Shown piece after piece: positions 7,727 to 16,364 of a stretch of 64,000 nt of DNA. Positions within the stretch are counted from its first letter, which is position 1. Every line of letters begins with the position of its first letter. Under the pieces are notes generated by a model. It made no database searches. It was given only the letters and a program-made list of their open reading frames with translations, and was not told the origin of the DNA. The stretch is from Betaproteobacteria bacterium (GTDB lineage: Bacteria; Bdellovibrionota_B; Oligoflexia; Silvanigrellales; Silvanigrellaceae), in contig VGHE01000009.1 of NCBI GenBank assembly GCA_016868315.1, positions 60,877 through 124,876 of the forward strand. Direction: 5' to 3'. The position numbers were made by a program, and so were the translations under genes.

Positions 7727-9208
7727 TCAAAGTGTCGCCTGAGACATTTTGCTCAGGTCAGCGAAATATTCATCTACACCCTTGACCGCCGTAAAGACGG
7801 GAGGATTGGCCTTGAGCTTCTGCGCAACGCCATTGAAGTTCACAAAGGTTCCGCTCTTCTCTGCGAAGACCTTCACCGGCATGCGCAGCCACATCTTTTT
7901 AGCTGATTCATTCAATGTATTGCCAAAATAGACTGCCTTCTTCACCTCAACAAAACGGCTCAGCGCCTTGCCGAGATTCGGATAACCGGCTTCCACTTCC
8001 GGTCCGAAGATAAGGGTGAGCTCAGCAGCCGCGGAGGCCAAAGCAGAGAAATCACCTTTCAACATCACTGGAGAGACGCCCTGCTCCTTGAATACATCCA
8101 TCATGCCGCGGGTGTTGGGGTTACGATCGCCGCGGAACAGAATACCGTCGAAGTCCTCAGCCTTCTCCGATTCATCGCGCCAAACGAAAACCTTGGGTGT
8201 TCCTTTGAGGAGAGTTTTCAACGTCGACAACGTTGCTTTGTAATCTTCATTTGTGAACTGCGCGGTCAGAACGACAGCCACTTTGTCGGCAGACACAGAC
8301 TTCAATGTATCCGTGACAGCTTGCAATGCTGCCTGGCTCGATACCGTTTCACCATTCAGCAGCGGTGCAGGTAGACGCGCAGATGCATTGAGATGCTCGT
8401 ACATTGTACGACCGGTATCGCACATCCAGTGACCGTTCACGTCGGCATTGTGGCGCGGTTTCAAACGATAATATTCGCGCTGATTGCTATTTTGAAACAG
8501 GTTAACATTGCAACCCGTAGAGCAACCCGGACACACAGTTTTGGTTTCTTTCAAGAACCAAACGCGGCACTTGAAGCGGAAATCCTTGGCAGTGAAGGCT
8601 CCCACGGGGCAAATATCAGCCAAATTGTAGCTGTAGTTGTGCTTAATTTTGCGATCTTGGTAGGTGCCGATGGTTGCTTGGTCGCCACGGTTGAAAATAC
8701 CGAGCGTGCTGGTTTTTGTAACTTCGTCTTCGAAGCGCACGCACCGCGAGCAGAGAATGCAACGTTCGGTGTCCAGCACCAGAGTGTCACCCACATCGAG
8801 TGCCTTGGGCTTGAGAACCTTTTCGTCTTCCATCTGCGACTGATACTTGCCGACCTTCATGTAATAGTTCTGCAACTCACATTCCCCCGCCTGGTCGCAA
8901 ATGGGACAATCCAGCGGGTGATTGATGAGGTGAAACTCAAGAGCCCATTTGTGAGCGTCTTTTACATCGGAAGAAACCGTGTCGACCTTCATGCCTTCTG
9001 TCGCAGGCGTGTTGCAGGCAATCTGCAACTTGGGCATGCCCTCGACCTTAACCATGCAGAAGCGACACACACCGGCAATAGACAAGCCCGGATGCCAACA
9101 GAAATGAGGAACAGAGACTCCCAGCTTCTGCGCAGCTTCCATGATTGTGCTGCCCGCAGGAACCGTGATGGACTGGTTGTTAATGCTCAACGTGACCTGA
9201 TTCGACAT
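7727..9208 (-). CDS. nuoG: NADH-quinone oxidoreductase subunit G, short form
   Basis: A 493-residue NuoG. N-terminal [2Fe-2S] ligands are in CRFCMVKVEG, followed by HPLDCPICDQAGEC and CILCSRCVRF for the [4Fe-4S] centres, then CPGCSTGCN with a further Cys about 27 residues later (HWMCDTGR), the arrangement that binds the extra cluster N7. The C-terminal molybdopterin-oxidoreductase-like domain is reduced to about 220 residues; NuoG is often 680-900 long. The remaining domain still ends with the SGTFVNFNGVAQ motif, so the shortening is internal rather than a simple truncation. It sits four bases after nuoF and is surely in the same operon. It acts in the peripheral arm, relaying electrons from NuoF/E. 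Confidence 0.92.
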   Translation of the reverse strand: MSNQVTLSINNQSITVPAGSTIMEAAQKLGVSVPHFCWHPGLSIAGVCRFCMVKVEGMPKLQIACNTPATEGMKVDTVSSDVKDAHKWALEFHLINHPLDCPICDQAGECELQNYYMKVGKYQSQMEDEKVLKPKALDVGDTLVLDTERCILCSRCVRFEDEVTKTSTLGIFNRGDQATIGTYQDRKIKHNYSYNLADICPVGAFTAKDFRFKCRVWFLKETKTVCPGCSTGCNVNLFQNSNQREYYRLKPRHNADVNGHWMCDTGRTMYEHLNASARLPAPLLNGETVSSQAALQAVTDTLKSVSADKVAVVLTAQFTNEDYKATLSTLKTLLKGTPKVFVWRDESEKAEDFDGILFRGDRNPNTRGMMDVFKEQGVSPVMLKGDFSALASAAAELTLIFGPEVEAGYPNLGKALSRFVEVKKAVYFGNTLNESAKKMWLRMPVKVFAEKSGTFVNFNGVAQKLKANPPVFTAVKGVDEYFADLSKMSQATL

Positions 9209-9211
9209 GTT

Positions 9212-10528
9212 TCACCCGTGCGCTTGAGCTGCGTTCTGCTTCGATTTGTAAAATTCAAGAAACTCGTGTGCGAACTTTTGCGGAATGGAACGCGCCGGAC
9301 CAGCCGCTGCGTCTGAGAAAGTACAGATTGTGCGCCCCATCATTTTGCCAGCGACATCTGCAATTTTCTCCGCATCACCGGGAGAGCCTTCACCGTTGAC
9401 GATATCGCGGGACATCTTGAGGAGCCAGCCGGTTCCCTCGCGGCACGGTGTGCACTGTCCGCAGGACTCATCCTTGAAGAAGTGCATGAGGTTCTCGAGA
9501 ACATGAACCATGCTCACATCTTCTGGAATAACGATGACAGCACCCGATCCCAACATGGTTCCAGCACCCGCAAAGGCTTCATAGTCCATGGTGATGGTTT
9601 CAATTTCAGCAGCGGTCAGAACGGGAGCCGATGCTCCACCTGGAATCACTGCCTTGAGCTTCTTGCCGCCAATGAGACCACCGCAATCTTCGAAGATGAA
9701 ACGCTTCAACGGGTATCCCAGCGGGAGCTCGTAGCAACCAGGACGCACCACAGGTCCACTGATGTTGAAAAGTTTCGTACCAGCTGATTTCTCGGTTCCG
9801 AACTTTTTGTACGCCTCAGCGCCATTGCGAATAATCCATGGCACCGCCGCGAGAGTTTCAACGTTGTTCACAATTGTCGGCTGCCCCAAATAACCCTTCA
9901 CGGCGGGAAACGGAGGCTTGAGCTTCGGCTGGCCTTTTTTACCTTCAAGTGAGCTAATGAGACCTGTTTCCTCGCCACAGATGTAGGATCCAGCGCCAAT
10001 ATAAACATCCATGTGATGCTTGAAGCCTGTTCCCATGATGTTGTCGCCGAGGTAGCCCGCATCGTAGGCCTCTTTGATGGCCTGCTCGCACCATGCGATC
10101 TCACCGTAGAATTCGCCACGAAGATAAATGTAGCTCTTGGAAGCACCAATGGCATATGCGCCGATGAGTTTACCTTCAATCAACATGTGGGCGTTGAGTT
10201 CTGCAATGTAGCGGTCTTTGTACGTTCCGGGTTCGCCCTCGTCGAAGTTGGTGATGAGGTATTTTTCTCCCGGAGCTTTGGGCACGAAACCCCATTTCAT
10301 GCCGGTTGGGAAACCTGCTCCACCGCGACCGCGCAATCCTGACGCCTTCACCAGATTGATAACGTCATCGGGGCTCATCCCGCCTTTGAGCACCTTCTCG
10401 AGTGCAGCATATCCGCCGTGCTTTTTATAAACCTCAAGCGAGCGGCTGTTGGGCACACCCTCGAGCTCGGTGAGAATCCGGAATTCGCTGGGCTGACGAC
10501 CGTTATACGGACTGTTCATGACTGGCAT
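9212..10528 (-). CDS. nuoF: NADH-quinone oxidoreductase subunit F
   Basis: A 438-residue flavoprotein subunit that oxidises NADH with FMN. The glycine-rich GLRGRGGAGFPTGMKW near residue 66 binds NADH, YICGEETGLISSLEG near 182 contributes to FMN binding, and SCGQCTPCREG near 355 with a later ICTF Cys ligates cluster N3. Length matches the family. It lies 15 bases downstream of nuoE and four upstream of nuoG. The alternate start MNSPYNG three residues on cannot be excluded. Confidence 0.96.
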   Translation of the reverse strand: MPVMNSPYNGRQPSEFRILTELEGVPNSRSLEVYKKHGGYAALEKVLKGGMSPDDVINLVKASGLRGRGGAGFPTGMKWGFVPKAPGEKYLITNFDEGEPGTYKDRYIAELNAHMLIEGKLIGAYAIGASKSYIYLRGEFYGEIAWCEQAIKEAYDAGYLGDNIMGTGFKHHMDVYIGAGSYICGEETGLISSLEGKKGQPKLKPPFPAVKGYLGQPTIVNNVETLAAVPWIIRNGAEAYKKFGTEKSAGTKLFNISGPVVRPGCYELPLGYPLKRFIFEDCGGLIGGKKLKAVIPGGASAPVLTAAEIETITMDYEAFAGAGTMLGSGAVIVIPEDVSMVHVLENLMHFFKDESCGQCTPCREGTGWLLKMSRDIVNGEGSPGDAEKIADVAGKMMGRTICTFSDAAAGPARSIPQKFAHEFLEFYKSKQNAAQAHG

Positions 10529-10543
10529 TTGAGAGCCCTTTCA

Positions 10544-11080
10544 TTACTGTTTTGAAGAGCGAGCGGCCAGGTCGGCTGCACACTTCTTTGCCGCGGCTGG
10601 GAGATCTTTTTTGCTGTAGTCAGCAATCAATTTAAGCGCGAGCTCAGGGGTCACATTAAGGTGGCGATCTTTGTTCACCAATGCGACAGGCGCATAACCA
10701 CACACACCCAAGCACTCGACCTTGTGACACTCAAAGGGCACAGGCTTTCCCGCTTTTTCGGCTTCGGCGATGTGTGCCTTGGCGGTGGCGATGGTTTTGT
10801 CGGCACCATTCAACCAACAAGAAATGCTACCACACACTTCCAAGCGGTAAGGTTTCGGCGGAGTTTTGCGGTACATGGTATAGAAGCTCAGCACTTCGTT
10901 CACATCCACAACGCTCAATCCATGCTCTGCCTCAAGTGCCTGCACAGCCTCCTTTGAGATCCAGTCGTTTTCATCCTGGATGGCGTGGAGAATGGGGAGA
11001 ATGCTCGAGCGTTTGGTTTCATAACGCCCAAGGTAGCCTTTGATTGTTTCATTCAGAGCGGACGAGAAAAATGAAGCCAT
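10544..11080 (-). CDS. nuoE: NADH-quinone oxidoreductase subunit E
   Basis: A 178-residue thioredoxin-like [2Fe-2S] protein. The four ligands are visible in CGSISC near residue 84 and ECLGVCGYAP near 124, the normal NuoE pattern. It forms the NADH-oxidising module with NuoF. The ATG at 11080 (MASFFSSALN) is chosen because GGAG lies eight bases upstream and the longer open frame would overlap nuoCD without homology. A 30-residue Lys/Ala-rich tail extends the C-terminus. It follows nuoCD after 22 bases. Confidence 0.94.
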   Translation of the reverse strand: MASFFSSALNETIKGYLGRYETKRSSILPILHAIQDENDWISKEAVQALEAEHGLSVVDVNEVLSFYTMYRKTPPKPYRLEVCGSISCWLNGADKTIATAKAHIAEAEKAGKPVPFECHKVECLGVCGYAPVALVNKDRHLNVTPELALKLIADYSKKDLPAAAKKCAADLAARSSKQ

Positions 11081-11102
11081 GAATGTATCTCCGTTGTCGA
11101 CC

Positions 11103-12812
11103 TTAGCGGTCGAGCTCTCCTGCAATGATGTTGATTGAACCGAGCGCAGCAACAGCGTCAGCAAGACGCCCACCCAGGCACATCTGAGCGAAACCGCTCA
11201 TCAGAGCAAAACATGGGGGACGGCATTTGACGCGGTAGGGCGTACCCGAGCCATCGGAAACCACATAGAAGCCAAGCTCGCCGTTGGCTCCTTCCACTGC
11301 GTGGTAAACTTCACCTGCAGGAGGTTGAACACCATTGATGATCAGCATGAAGTGGTTCATCAAGCCTTCGATGTTGCCGTAAACGTCTTTCTTGCTCGGA
11401 AGCGAGATCGCCTTGTTGTCAACGGCAATCGGGCCTTCGGGCATGTTGTTCAAGCACCAACGCAGAATTCGAATACTCTGACGTACTTCTTCCATGCGCA
11501 CCAAGTAGCGATCGTAGGTATCTCCCTTAGCCGCTACCGGGATATCGAACTCAACCTGATCGTAGAAATAGTATGGATCATGCTTGCGCAGGTCGAGCTC
11601 GTAGCCCGTTGCACGGAGGCAGGGGCCAGTAAAACCATATTGAATTGCGGTCTTTTGATCGATCGCACCCGCCCCGCGCGTGCGCTGAACGAAAATGCGG
11701 TTCGTGGTGAGAAGTTTGTCCATCTCCTCATGTGTTTTGGCGATGTGCTCGACAACATCTTTCGCGTCTTGAATCCAGCCCGCGGGCAGATCGAAGCCTA
11801 AACCGCCGATGCGTGTGAGCGAAACTGTGAGGCGGGCGCCACAGAGTTTCTCGAACAAGGTGTATACCTTCTCGCGCTCGTTAAACATATAGAAGAAGCC
11901 GGTGAGCGCACCAAGGTCGACAGCATTGGTACCAATGCAAACGTAGTGGTCAATGATACGGGACAGCTCATCGAGAACCATACGCATCATGGTCGCTTTG
12001 GGGGGCACCTTCACACCAAACATCTTCTCTATTGTTGCAGCCCAAGCATTGTTGTTGATGGGCGCGGAACAGTAGTTCAGACGGTCGGTGTAGGGAATGA
12101 TCTGATTGTAGTTATGCGTTTCGCACATTTTTTCAAAGCAACGGTGCAAATAACCAATCTCGGAATCCAATTCCTTGATCATTTCGCCGCCGTCGACCAC
12201 GGCCATGAAGCGCAGTGTACCGTGCGTTGCAGGATGCGCAGGTCCAACGTTGATCCACATAAGATCGTCGTTGTGTTTCTTCATGAGCCTCTCGCGATCG
12301 CGCTCAAACGAGTGTTCGAGAGGCTGCCCAGACATGCGTTGGATTTGGTCTGCTGGGTAGTCTTTGCGCAGCGGATGACCGACAAATTCCTCGTGACACA
12401 AAATACGGCGAAGATCTGGATGCCCCTCGAACTTCACACCAAACATGTCGAAGCATTCGCGTTCAAACCAGTTGGCACCTGCCCAGACAGGAACCACCGA
12501 AGCCACCGACTCACCTTCGCCCACTTGCGTTTTAACACGCAGACGACGGTTCAGGTCTTTGTTGAGCAAGTGGTAGACAACATCGAAACGCTTTTCGCGC
12601 TCGGGCCAGTCAAGACCGCAGATATCAAGCATGAAATTATAGCCGTGCTTGGTTTTCAGTGTTTCCATGACGCCGACAACGGTGTCTTTCGGAATAAAAA
12701 GAGTTTGCTCATGGTTCTTCTCTGAGCGCTCTTCGAGTGTGAATTCACGTCCTGCAAAGCTGGACTTCAAGCTGGCGAGAATGTCAGCGTAAAACGGACT
12801 CGCGTTATCCAT
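11103..12812 (-). CDS. nuoCD: NADH-quinone oxidoreductase fused subunits C and D
   Basis: A 569-residue fusion. Residues about 1-170 are NuoC (30 kDa subunit; ANWFERECFDMFGV and HPLRKDYP are signature stretches) and the remainder is NuoD (49 kDa subunit; NVGPAHPATHGTLR, ENRDIGYLHR-type GYLHRCFEK, and the terminal GSINIIAGELDR). NuoD forms part of the quinone cavity beside cluster N2. The start is the ATG at 12812, ten bases after GGAGG; a longer frame reaches 12890 but lacks such a site. It is the first gene of the cluster, preceded by 288 bases with palindromic structure. nuoA and nuoB, normally upstream, are not here. Confidence 0.95.
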   Translation of the reverse strand: MDNASPFYADILASLKSSFAGREFTLEERSEKNHEQTLFIPKDTVVGVMETLKTKHGYNFMLDICGLDWPEREKRFDVVYHLLNKDLNRRLRVKTQVGEGESVASVVPVWAGANWFERECFDMFGVKFEGHPDLRRILCHEEFVGHPLRKDYPADQIQRMSGQPLEHSFERDRERLMKKHNDDLMWINVGPAHPATHGTLRFMAVVDGGEMIKELDSEIGYLHRCFEKMCETHNYNQIIPYTDRLNYCSAPINNNAWAATIEKMFGVKVPPKATMMRMVLDELSRIIDHYVCIGTNAVDLGALTGFFYMFNEREKVYTLFEKLCGARLTVSLTRIGGLGFDLPAGWIQDAKDVVEHIAKTHEEMDKLLTTNRIFVQRTRGAGAIDQKTAIQYGFTGPCLRATGYELDLRKHDPYYFYDQVEFDIPVAAKGDTYDRYLVRMEEVRQSIRILRWCLNNMPEGPIAVDNKAISLPSKKDVYGNIEGLMNHFMLIINGVQPPAGEVYHAVEGANGELGFYVVSDGSGTPYRVKCRPPCFALMSGFAQMCLGGRLADAVAALGSINIIAGELDR

Positions 12813-12995
12813 CGGCTCTCGGCCTCCGTGCGTTCGACGGGCTGGGGAGTTTGTGTATATGTTTACAAAAACATGCACATACAAAGTCATCGCTCAGGAG
12901 AAGTCAACCCGCAGACCCCTCCGCAGACAACTTTTGACTTCAGCATTTTTAGATGACCCACTGAGAGTCGCACAACCAACGAGAACATCAAGGTC

Positions 12996-13082
12996 AAAGC
13001 GGCCGCTTTTTGGAGAATGACTTTGCACCATATTGAAGCGGTAAATAGCTCAGTTCATGAGAAGCAGCTTCTCAGATGGTGC
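12996..13082. promoter_or_regulatory. Structured leader between tatD-like gene and nuoCD
   Basis: Three palindromic elements lie in the 288-base gap. GCACCA at 13025-13030 pairs with TGGTGC at 13077-13082 and encloses a hairpin TGAGAAG-cag-CTTCTCA at 13058-13074. At 12996-13009 is the uninterrupted palindrome AAAGCGGCCGCTTT, followed on the plus strand by three more T. In minus-strand RNA this would place two structures shortly after the TatD-family stop and roughly 185-270 bases before nuoCD. None has a U-run fit for a standard terminator in the minus direction. They may be regulator sites or a leader structure for nuo. Confidence 0.4.
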
Positions 13083-13100
13083 CCGTGTTTAGTGTTTGCA

Positions 13101-14024
13101 TCATTTAACAGCAAGAAAGTAACGCTGCAAATTCTCAAAATTCGAGCGAATCACGTCATCGAGAGACTCGCCACGCAACTGAGCTGCAACCTCAGCGATG
13201 GGCTTCAGATACTTTGGCTCATTGCGAACAATGCGTTCGAACCCAGCGATTGCGGGTGCGAGGTCTGGCGAGTCGGTCTCGATAAGGTAGCTTCCAGACG
13301 GCGCTAAACGCAAAGCCTCGCGCATCCGCTTTGCATTCGGCCAGGTCATAACACCACCGAAACTCGCAAATCCTCCCATACGCTCCAGGCGCTGAAGGTC
13401 AGAAGCGGAGCCCGGGTAACAATGCACCATGAACTGCCCCAAGCCTATTTTTTTTGCAGCTTGCAAACGATTAAGTGTGTGCCCCCACGCACAGCGGCTG
13501 TGCACAACCAAAGGCACTCCGAGTTCAACGGCCAGCTTCACGCTGACTTCGAACGCAAAGTCCTGCGCCTCGAGCAGCTGTTCTTTGCTGCTCCACCCCA
13601 GAAGACACTCCTCGGAAGCATCAAAACCTGCTTCACCCACGGCCCAAACCAATGCCTGGTAGTTACGCGCCGTTTCGACAAAGAAAAGCACATCACGCTC
13701 CGCCATAGGACGAGCAAATTCTCCACTCGAGAGCCTCCAGCGCCGCGCGACCTCCATGGGATGCAATCCAAGACAGGCCATCAAGTGAAACTCTTCAGGC
13801 GCTTGAAACAAAGCAACGAACTCTGCCCTGGTGTGAACACGTGCAACAAGTTCAGCAGAATGTGATTTGAGCAGCCGCTCAAATTGATCCGGCCAAAGAC
13901 CAGCCGCAACACAACCGCGCACACCGACCTTTGAAGCACGACGAACAACATCGCCCCACTCATCCGAACCGAAGGCGTCTGGATGGCAGTGAGCATCGAT
14001 TAGCGGTGGTTGTGGTTTGCTCAT
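13101..14024 (-). CDS. TatD-family metal-dependent hydrolase
   Basis: A 307-residue TIM-barrel hydrolase. The metal ligands of the TatD family are all visible: LIDAHCHPD at residue 8, GEAGFD near 120 (Glu), VVHSR near 165, MVHCYPGS near 190 and ETDSPD near 245. TatD proteins act as 3'-5' DNA exonucleases or DNases in repair, though paralogues differ and the substrate here is not fixed. The ATG at 14024 overlaps the stop of the upstream lipoprotein gene by four bases (ATGA). It is the last gene of the ubiG-lipoprotein-tatD unit. Confidence 0.88.
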   Translation of the reverse strand: MSKPQPPLIDAHCHPDAFGSDEWGDVVRRASKVGVRGCVAAGLWPDQFERLLKSHSAELVARVHTRAEFVALFQAPEEFHLMACLGLHPMEVARRWRLSSGEFARPMAERDVLFFVETARNYQALVWAVGEAGFDASEECLLGWSSKEQLLEAQDFAFEVSVKLAVELGVPLVVHSRCAWGHTLNRLQAAKKIGLGQFMVHCYPGSASDLQRLERMGGFASFGGVMTWPNAKRMREALRLAPSGSYLIETDSPDLAPAIAGFERIVRNEPKYLKPIAEVAAQLRGESLDDVIRSNFENLQRYFLAVK

Positions 14025-15544
14025 TTGTCTTTTTGACTCAACAGAGATTCTACGTAACCCGATGTTGCAGGAAAGTAATAACCAACCCCCAAGGAAGCGG
14101 CCTGCCATCCCATCAGTTTGAACGCTCCTTGCTCCTCAATTGAAGTCTTCGAGCGGCTGATTGCATGCGCGCCGAGATGAAAGAATACGTTGTCACTGAA
14201 ATATGCGACCCAGTCGAGCCCGGCATGAGCCGCACCGAAAAGCCGAGTTTCGAGACTCTCAGAGGTCTTTGAGGTGGGAATGTAAACCAACGGTCCGTAA
14301 CCAACAAAGATTCGAAATGCGCCGGCCGGGGTGTGCAACGAAAGCACGGCATCAACCGGAAGCGTGAGTGCGGATGCTCGGAACTCACGCGCCTGACGTT
14401 CTGCTTCCGTAAGTTTCGCCCACTCCGACGAAGTTATTCGTTCCCGATCAACTTCAACCTGATGCGCGATGGAGTCGATGAACAATGCAGGGCCGAATTG
14501 AATGCCGGTTCCCCAAGTGTCGTATTGATTCGGATGTTCCACCGACGTGACCGAAAGGAGTCCGACAAGTGAGCCACGCCGTCCAATGCGACGCTCCTGG
14601 TTTGGAATATTGTCGGCGAGATTCAGAGTTGGATTGGAGGCTGAGAGTGTGACGCTATTGGGAAGAAGCTTGAGAGAGCGGCCCAGAAACTGACTCACCC
14701 AGCCGCCCTTGAGGGTGTCGAATTTCTCTCGATTGAAATTCTTTCGGTAAGTGCTTTCGCGCTCCTGCGCATACAAATCCCAAAAACTGAAACTCACTGT
14801 CACGAAAGAATCCGTTTGCTCTTCAAGGCGTAACTCGACCGCCTTCACTGCACCTGTGTCCCGTAAGAGCTGAGCAAGCTTGCGGCTCATTTCTGGCTTA
14901 ACAATATTTTCAAGCGTCTCGTTTTCTAACATGGAGCGCTGCAGGGCATCGGCAGACACAGCCGCAGGCACGAATTCCAGGCAACCGTCCTCAACCCGTT
15001 TTGCAAATCCCTGCGCTTCTTCAACTAACGCCGCTTTGAGCGCGAGATCCGGTTCCATTCCGGGTGCTAGAATTAGAACGCGTGAACAAGTCTCCGGGAG
15101 AGTTTCTGCAAGTGCCTCTGGCACGGAGAGGGCGTGTTGAATATGATGAGGGCACTCAAATGCAGCTCCAGAGAGAAAATCAAGACCGACGGCTGAAGCA
15201 TACACAACCAACGCAGAGAGGGGCTCAGCGAGGGTCAGAAGTCCGAAGGTAAGATTTCCGCCAAACACTGTTCCAACACGAACTTTGCAGTCCACTTCAT
15301 TTTTTTTGCGGTAAACATCGTGCTGGTATTCGAGCTCGAGCGATGAACTGCGCTTGACGTTCACCGCCAAAGGAGTACGTGCGTCGCCCTTTTCAACAGA
15401 ACCGTTGATACCTACGGCAACGCCACGCGGTGCGGTGTCAACAGCCACTGGCTGCTGCCGACCACCGAGAGTTGCGCACGCACTGCTGAGGCAACCAAAG
15501 AAAAAAATCAAGAACGAAACAATTGAAGTTTTTGGAAGCGTCAT
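14021..15544 (-). CDS. Large lipoprotein of unknown function
   Basis: A 507-residue protein starting with a lipoprotein signal (lipobox SSAC near residue 23). Residues 30-80 (TAPRGVAVGING ... LELEYQHDVY) resemble a PEGA-like beta-sandwich, then come two hydrophobic stretches around 95-125 (GGNLTFGLLTLAEP, ALVVYASAVGLDFLSG) that look like a helical hairpin. The C-terminal 200 residues alternate aromatic and polar positions (FRIFVGYGPLVYIPTS, LGVGYYFPATSGY), compatible with beta-barrel strands. I do not recognise a named family. It is coupled by ATGA overlaps to ubiG upstream and the TatD-family gene downstream, so it is expressed with them, but no functional link is apparent. Confidence 0.7.
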   Translation of the reverse strand: MTLPKTSIVSFLIFFFGCLSSACATLGGRQQPVAVDTAPRGVAVGINGSVEKGDARTPLAVNVKRSSSLELEYQHDVYRKKNEVDCKVRVGTVFGGNLTFGLLTLAEPLSALVVYASAVGLDFLSGAAFECPHHIQHALSVPEALAETLPETCSRVLILAPGMEPDLALKAALVEEAQGFAKRVEDGCLEFVPAAVSADALQRSMLENETLENIVKPEMSRKLAQLLRDTGAVKAVELRLEEQTDSFVTVSFSFWDLYAQERESTYRKNFNREKFDTLKGGWVSQFLGRSLKLLPNSVTLSASNPTLNLADNIPNQERRIGRRGSLVGLLSVTSVEHPNQYDTWGTGIQFGPALFIDSIAHQVEVDRERITSSEWAKLTEAERQAREFRASALTLPVDAVLSLHTPAGAFRIFVGYGPLVYIPTSKTSESLETRLFGAAHAGLDWVAYFSDNVFFHLGAHAISRSKTSIEEQGAFKLMGWQAASLGVGYYFPATSGYVESLLSQKDK

Positions 15545-16245
15545 GACTTACGAGCCACTCCGACGTACAGACCACGTTTCTGGCGCGCAGAAATGCCGAA
15601 TCTTGGGATTAGACCCCAGGCTGCAAACCTCACTCCGCTCAGGACAATCCCTTTTTGCTCCACATCAGTGAACCCAAAATGTTTGAGCTTGGCGCTCATC
15701 AGCTGAGGCTTAATGAACTTGCGCCAGTCATGGGTTCCCCGTGGAATCCTGCCCGCAATCCATTCGAGCACAAGGATCATCCACAGGAAGGAAAAGAAAG
15801 TTTTATTGATAGTGTCATAGAGAAAAAGACCACCAGGCTTAAGCACGCGGTGAACCTCGCTCAAAACACGGTCGAGATCGGCAACATGCTCAAGCACGTC
15901 GACGCAAACAACAGCATCAAAACTCGCATCGGGCGCAGGTATTGCCTCCCCTGTTCCCACTCTGTAATCAATATGAAGACTGCTTTCTTGCGCGTGCTGA
16001 CGCGCAACGTCGACCAGAGATTGGGCGGGATCAACTCCCACCACCTGCGCTCCCCTGCGCGCCAACTCCTCAGAAACGAATCCGCCACCACAGCCCAAAT
16101 CGAGAACTTTTTTGTCCTGCCATGCACTGAGCCAACTCTCAAAAAAACGAAAGCGTGGTGCGTTCAAATACAACAGGTCTTTGAACGGACTGCTGTCCTT
16201 CCACCACAGCGACGCCAGATCGTCGTATTGCTGCAAATTGTTCAT
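15541..16245 (-). CDS. ubiG: UbiG-like ubiquinone O-methyltransferase
   Basis: A 234-residue class I SAM-dependent methyltransferase: VLDLGCGGGFVSEELARRGA (SAM-binding motif I) near residue 45, VGVDPA, and VDVLEHVADLDRVLSEVHRV. The later RIPRGTHDWRKFIKP segment is the UbiG signature that separates it from general methyltransferases. UbiG adds the O-methyl groups in ubiquinone synthesis, using SAM. The start is placed at the ATG 16245 (MNNLQQYDDLASLWW) where homology begins, with AGGGTGAG upstream; an ATG at 16272 is possible. First gene of an operon with the lipoprotein and TatD-family genes; divergent from panP. Confidence 0.85.
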   Translation of the reverse strand: MNNLQQYDDLASLWWKDSSPFKDLLYLNAPRFRFFESWLSAWQDKKVLDLGCGGGFVSEELARRGAQVVGVDPAQSLVDVARQHAQESSLHIDYRVGTGEAIPAPDASFDAVVCVDVLEHVADLDRVLSEVHRVLKPGGLFLYDTINKTFFSFLWMILVLEWIAGRIPRGTHDWRKFIKPQLMSAKLKHFGFTDVEQKGIVLSGVRFAAWGLIPRFGISARQKRGLYVGVARKS

Positions 16246-16364
16246 TGTCAGGCTCACCCTCTGAACAGACATTGGCAAAAAAATTCGGCTAGTATAGGGG
16301 TATCCGGCAAGGTCTAGACACCATTTGAGGGTGTCGGGACACTCAACAGACACGGGATATCCGA

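Noticed and set aside
8393-9316. 307-codon open frame opposite nuoG
   Set aside because: It has no recognisable domain and covers the well-supported Fe-S motifs of nuoG on the other strand.
11946-12725. 259-codon open frame opposite nuoCD
   Set aside because: An antisense frame without RBS or homology over a highly conserved gene.
12996-13009. AAAGCGGCCGCTTT with following T run as an intrinsic terminator
   Set aside because: The T run is on the plus strand where no gene ends, and the palindrome leaves no proper loop.
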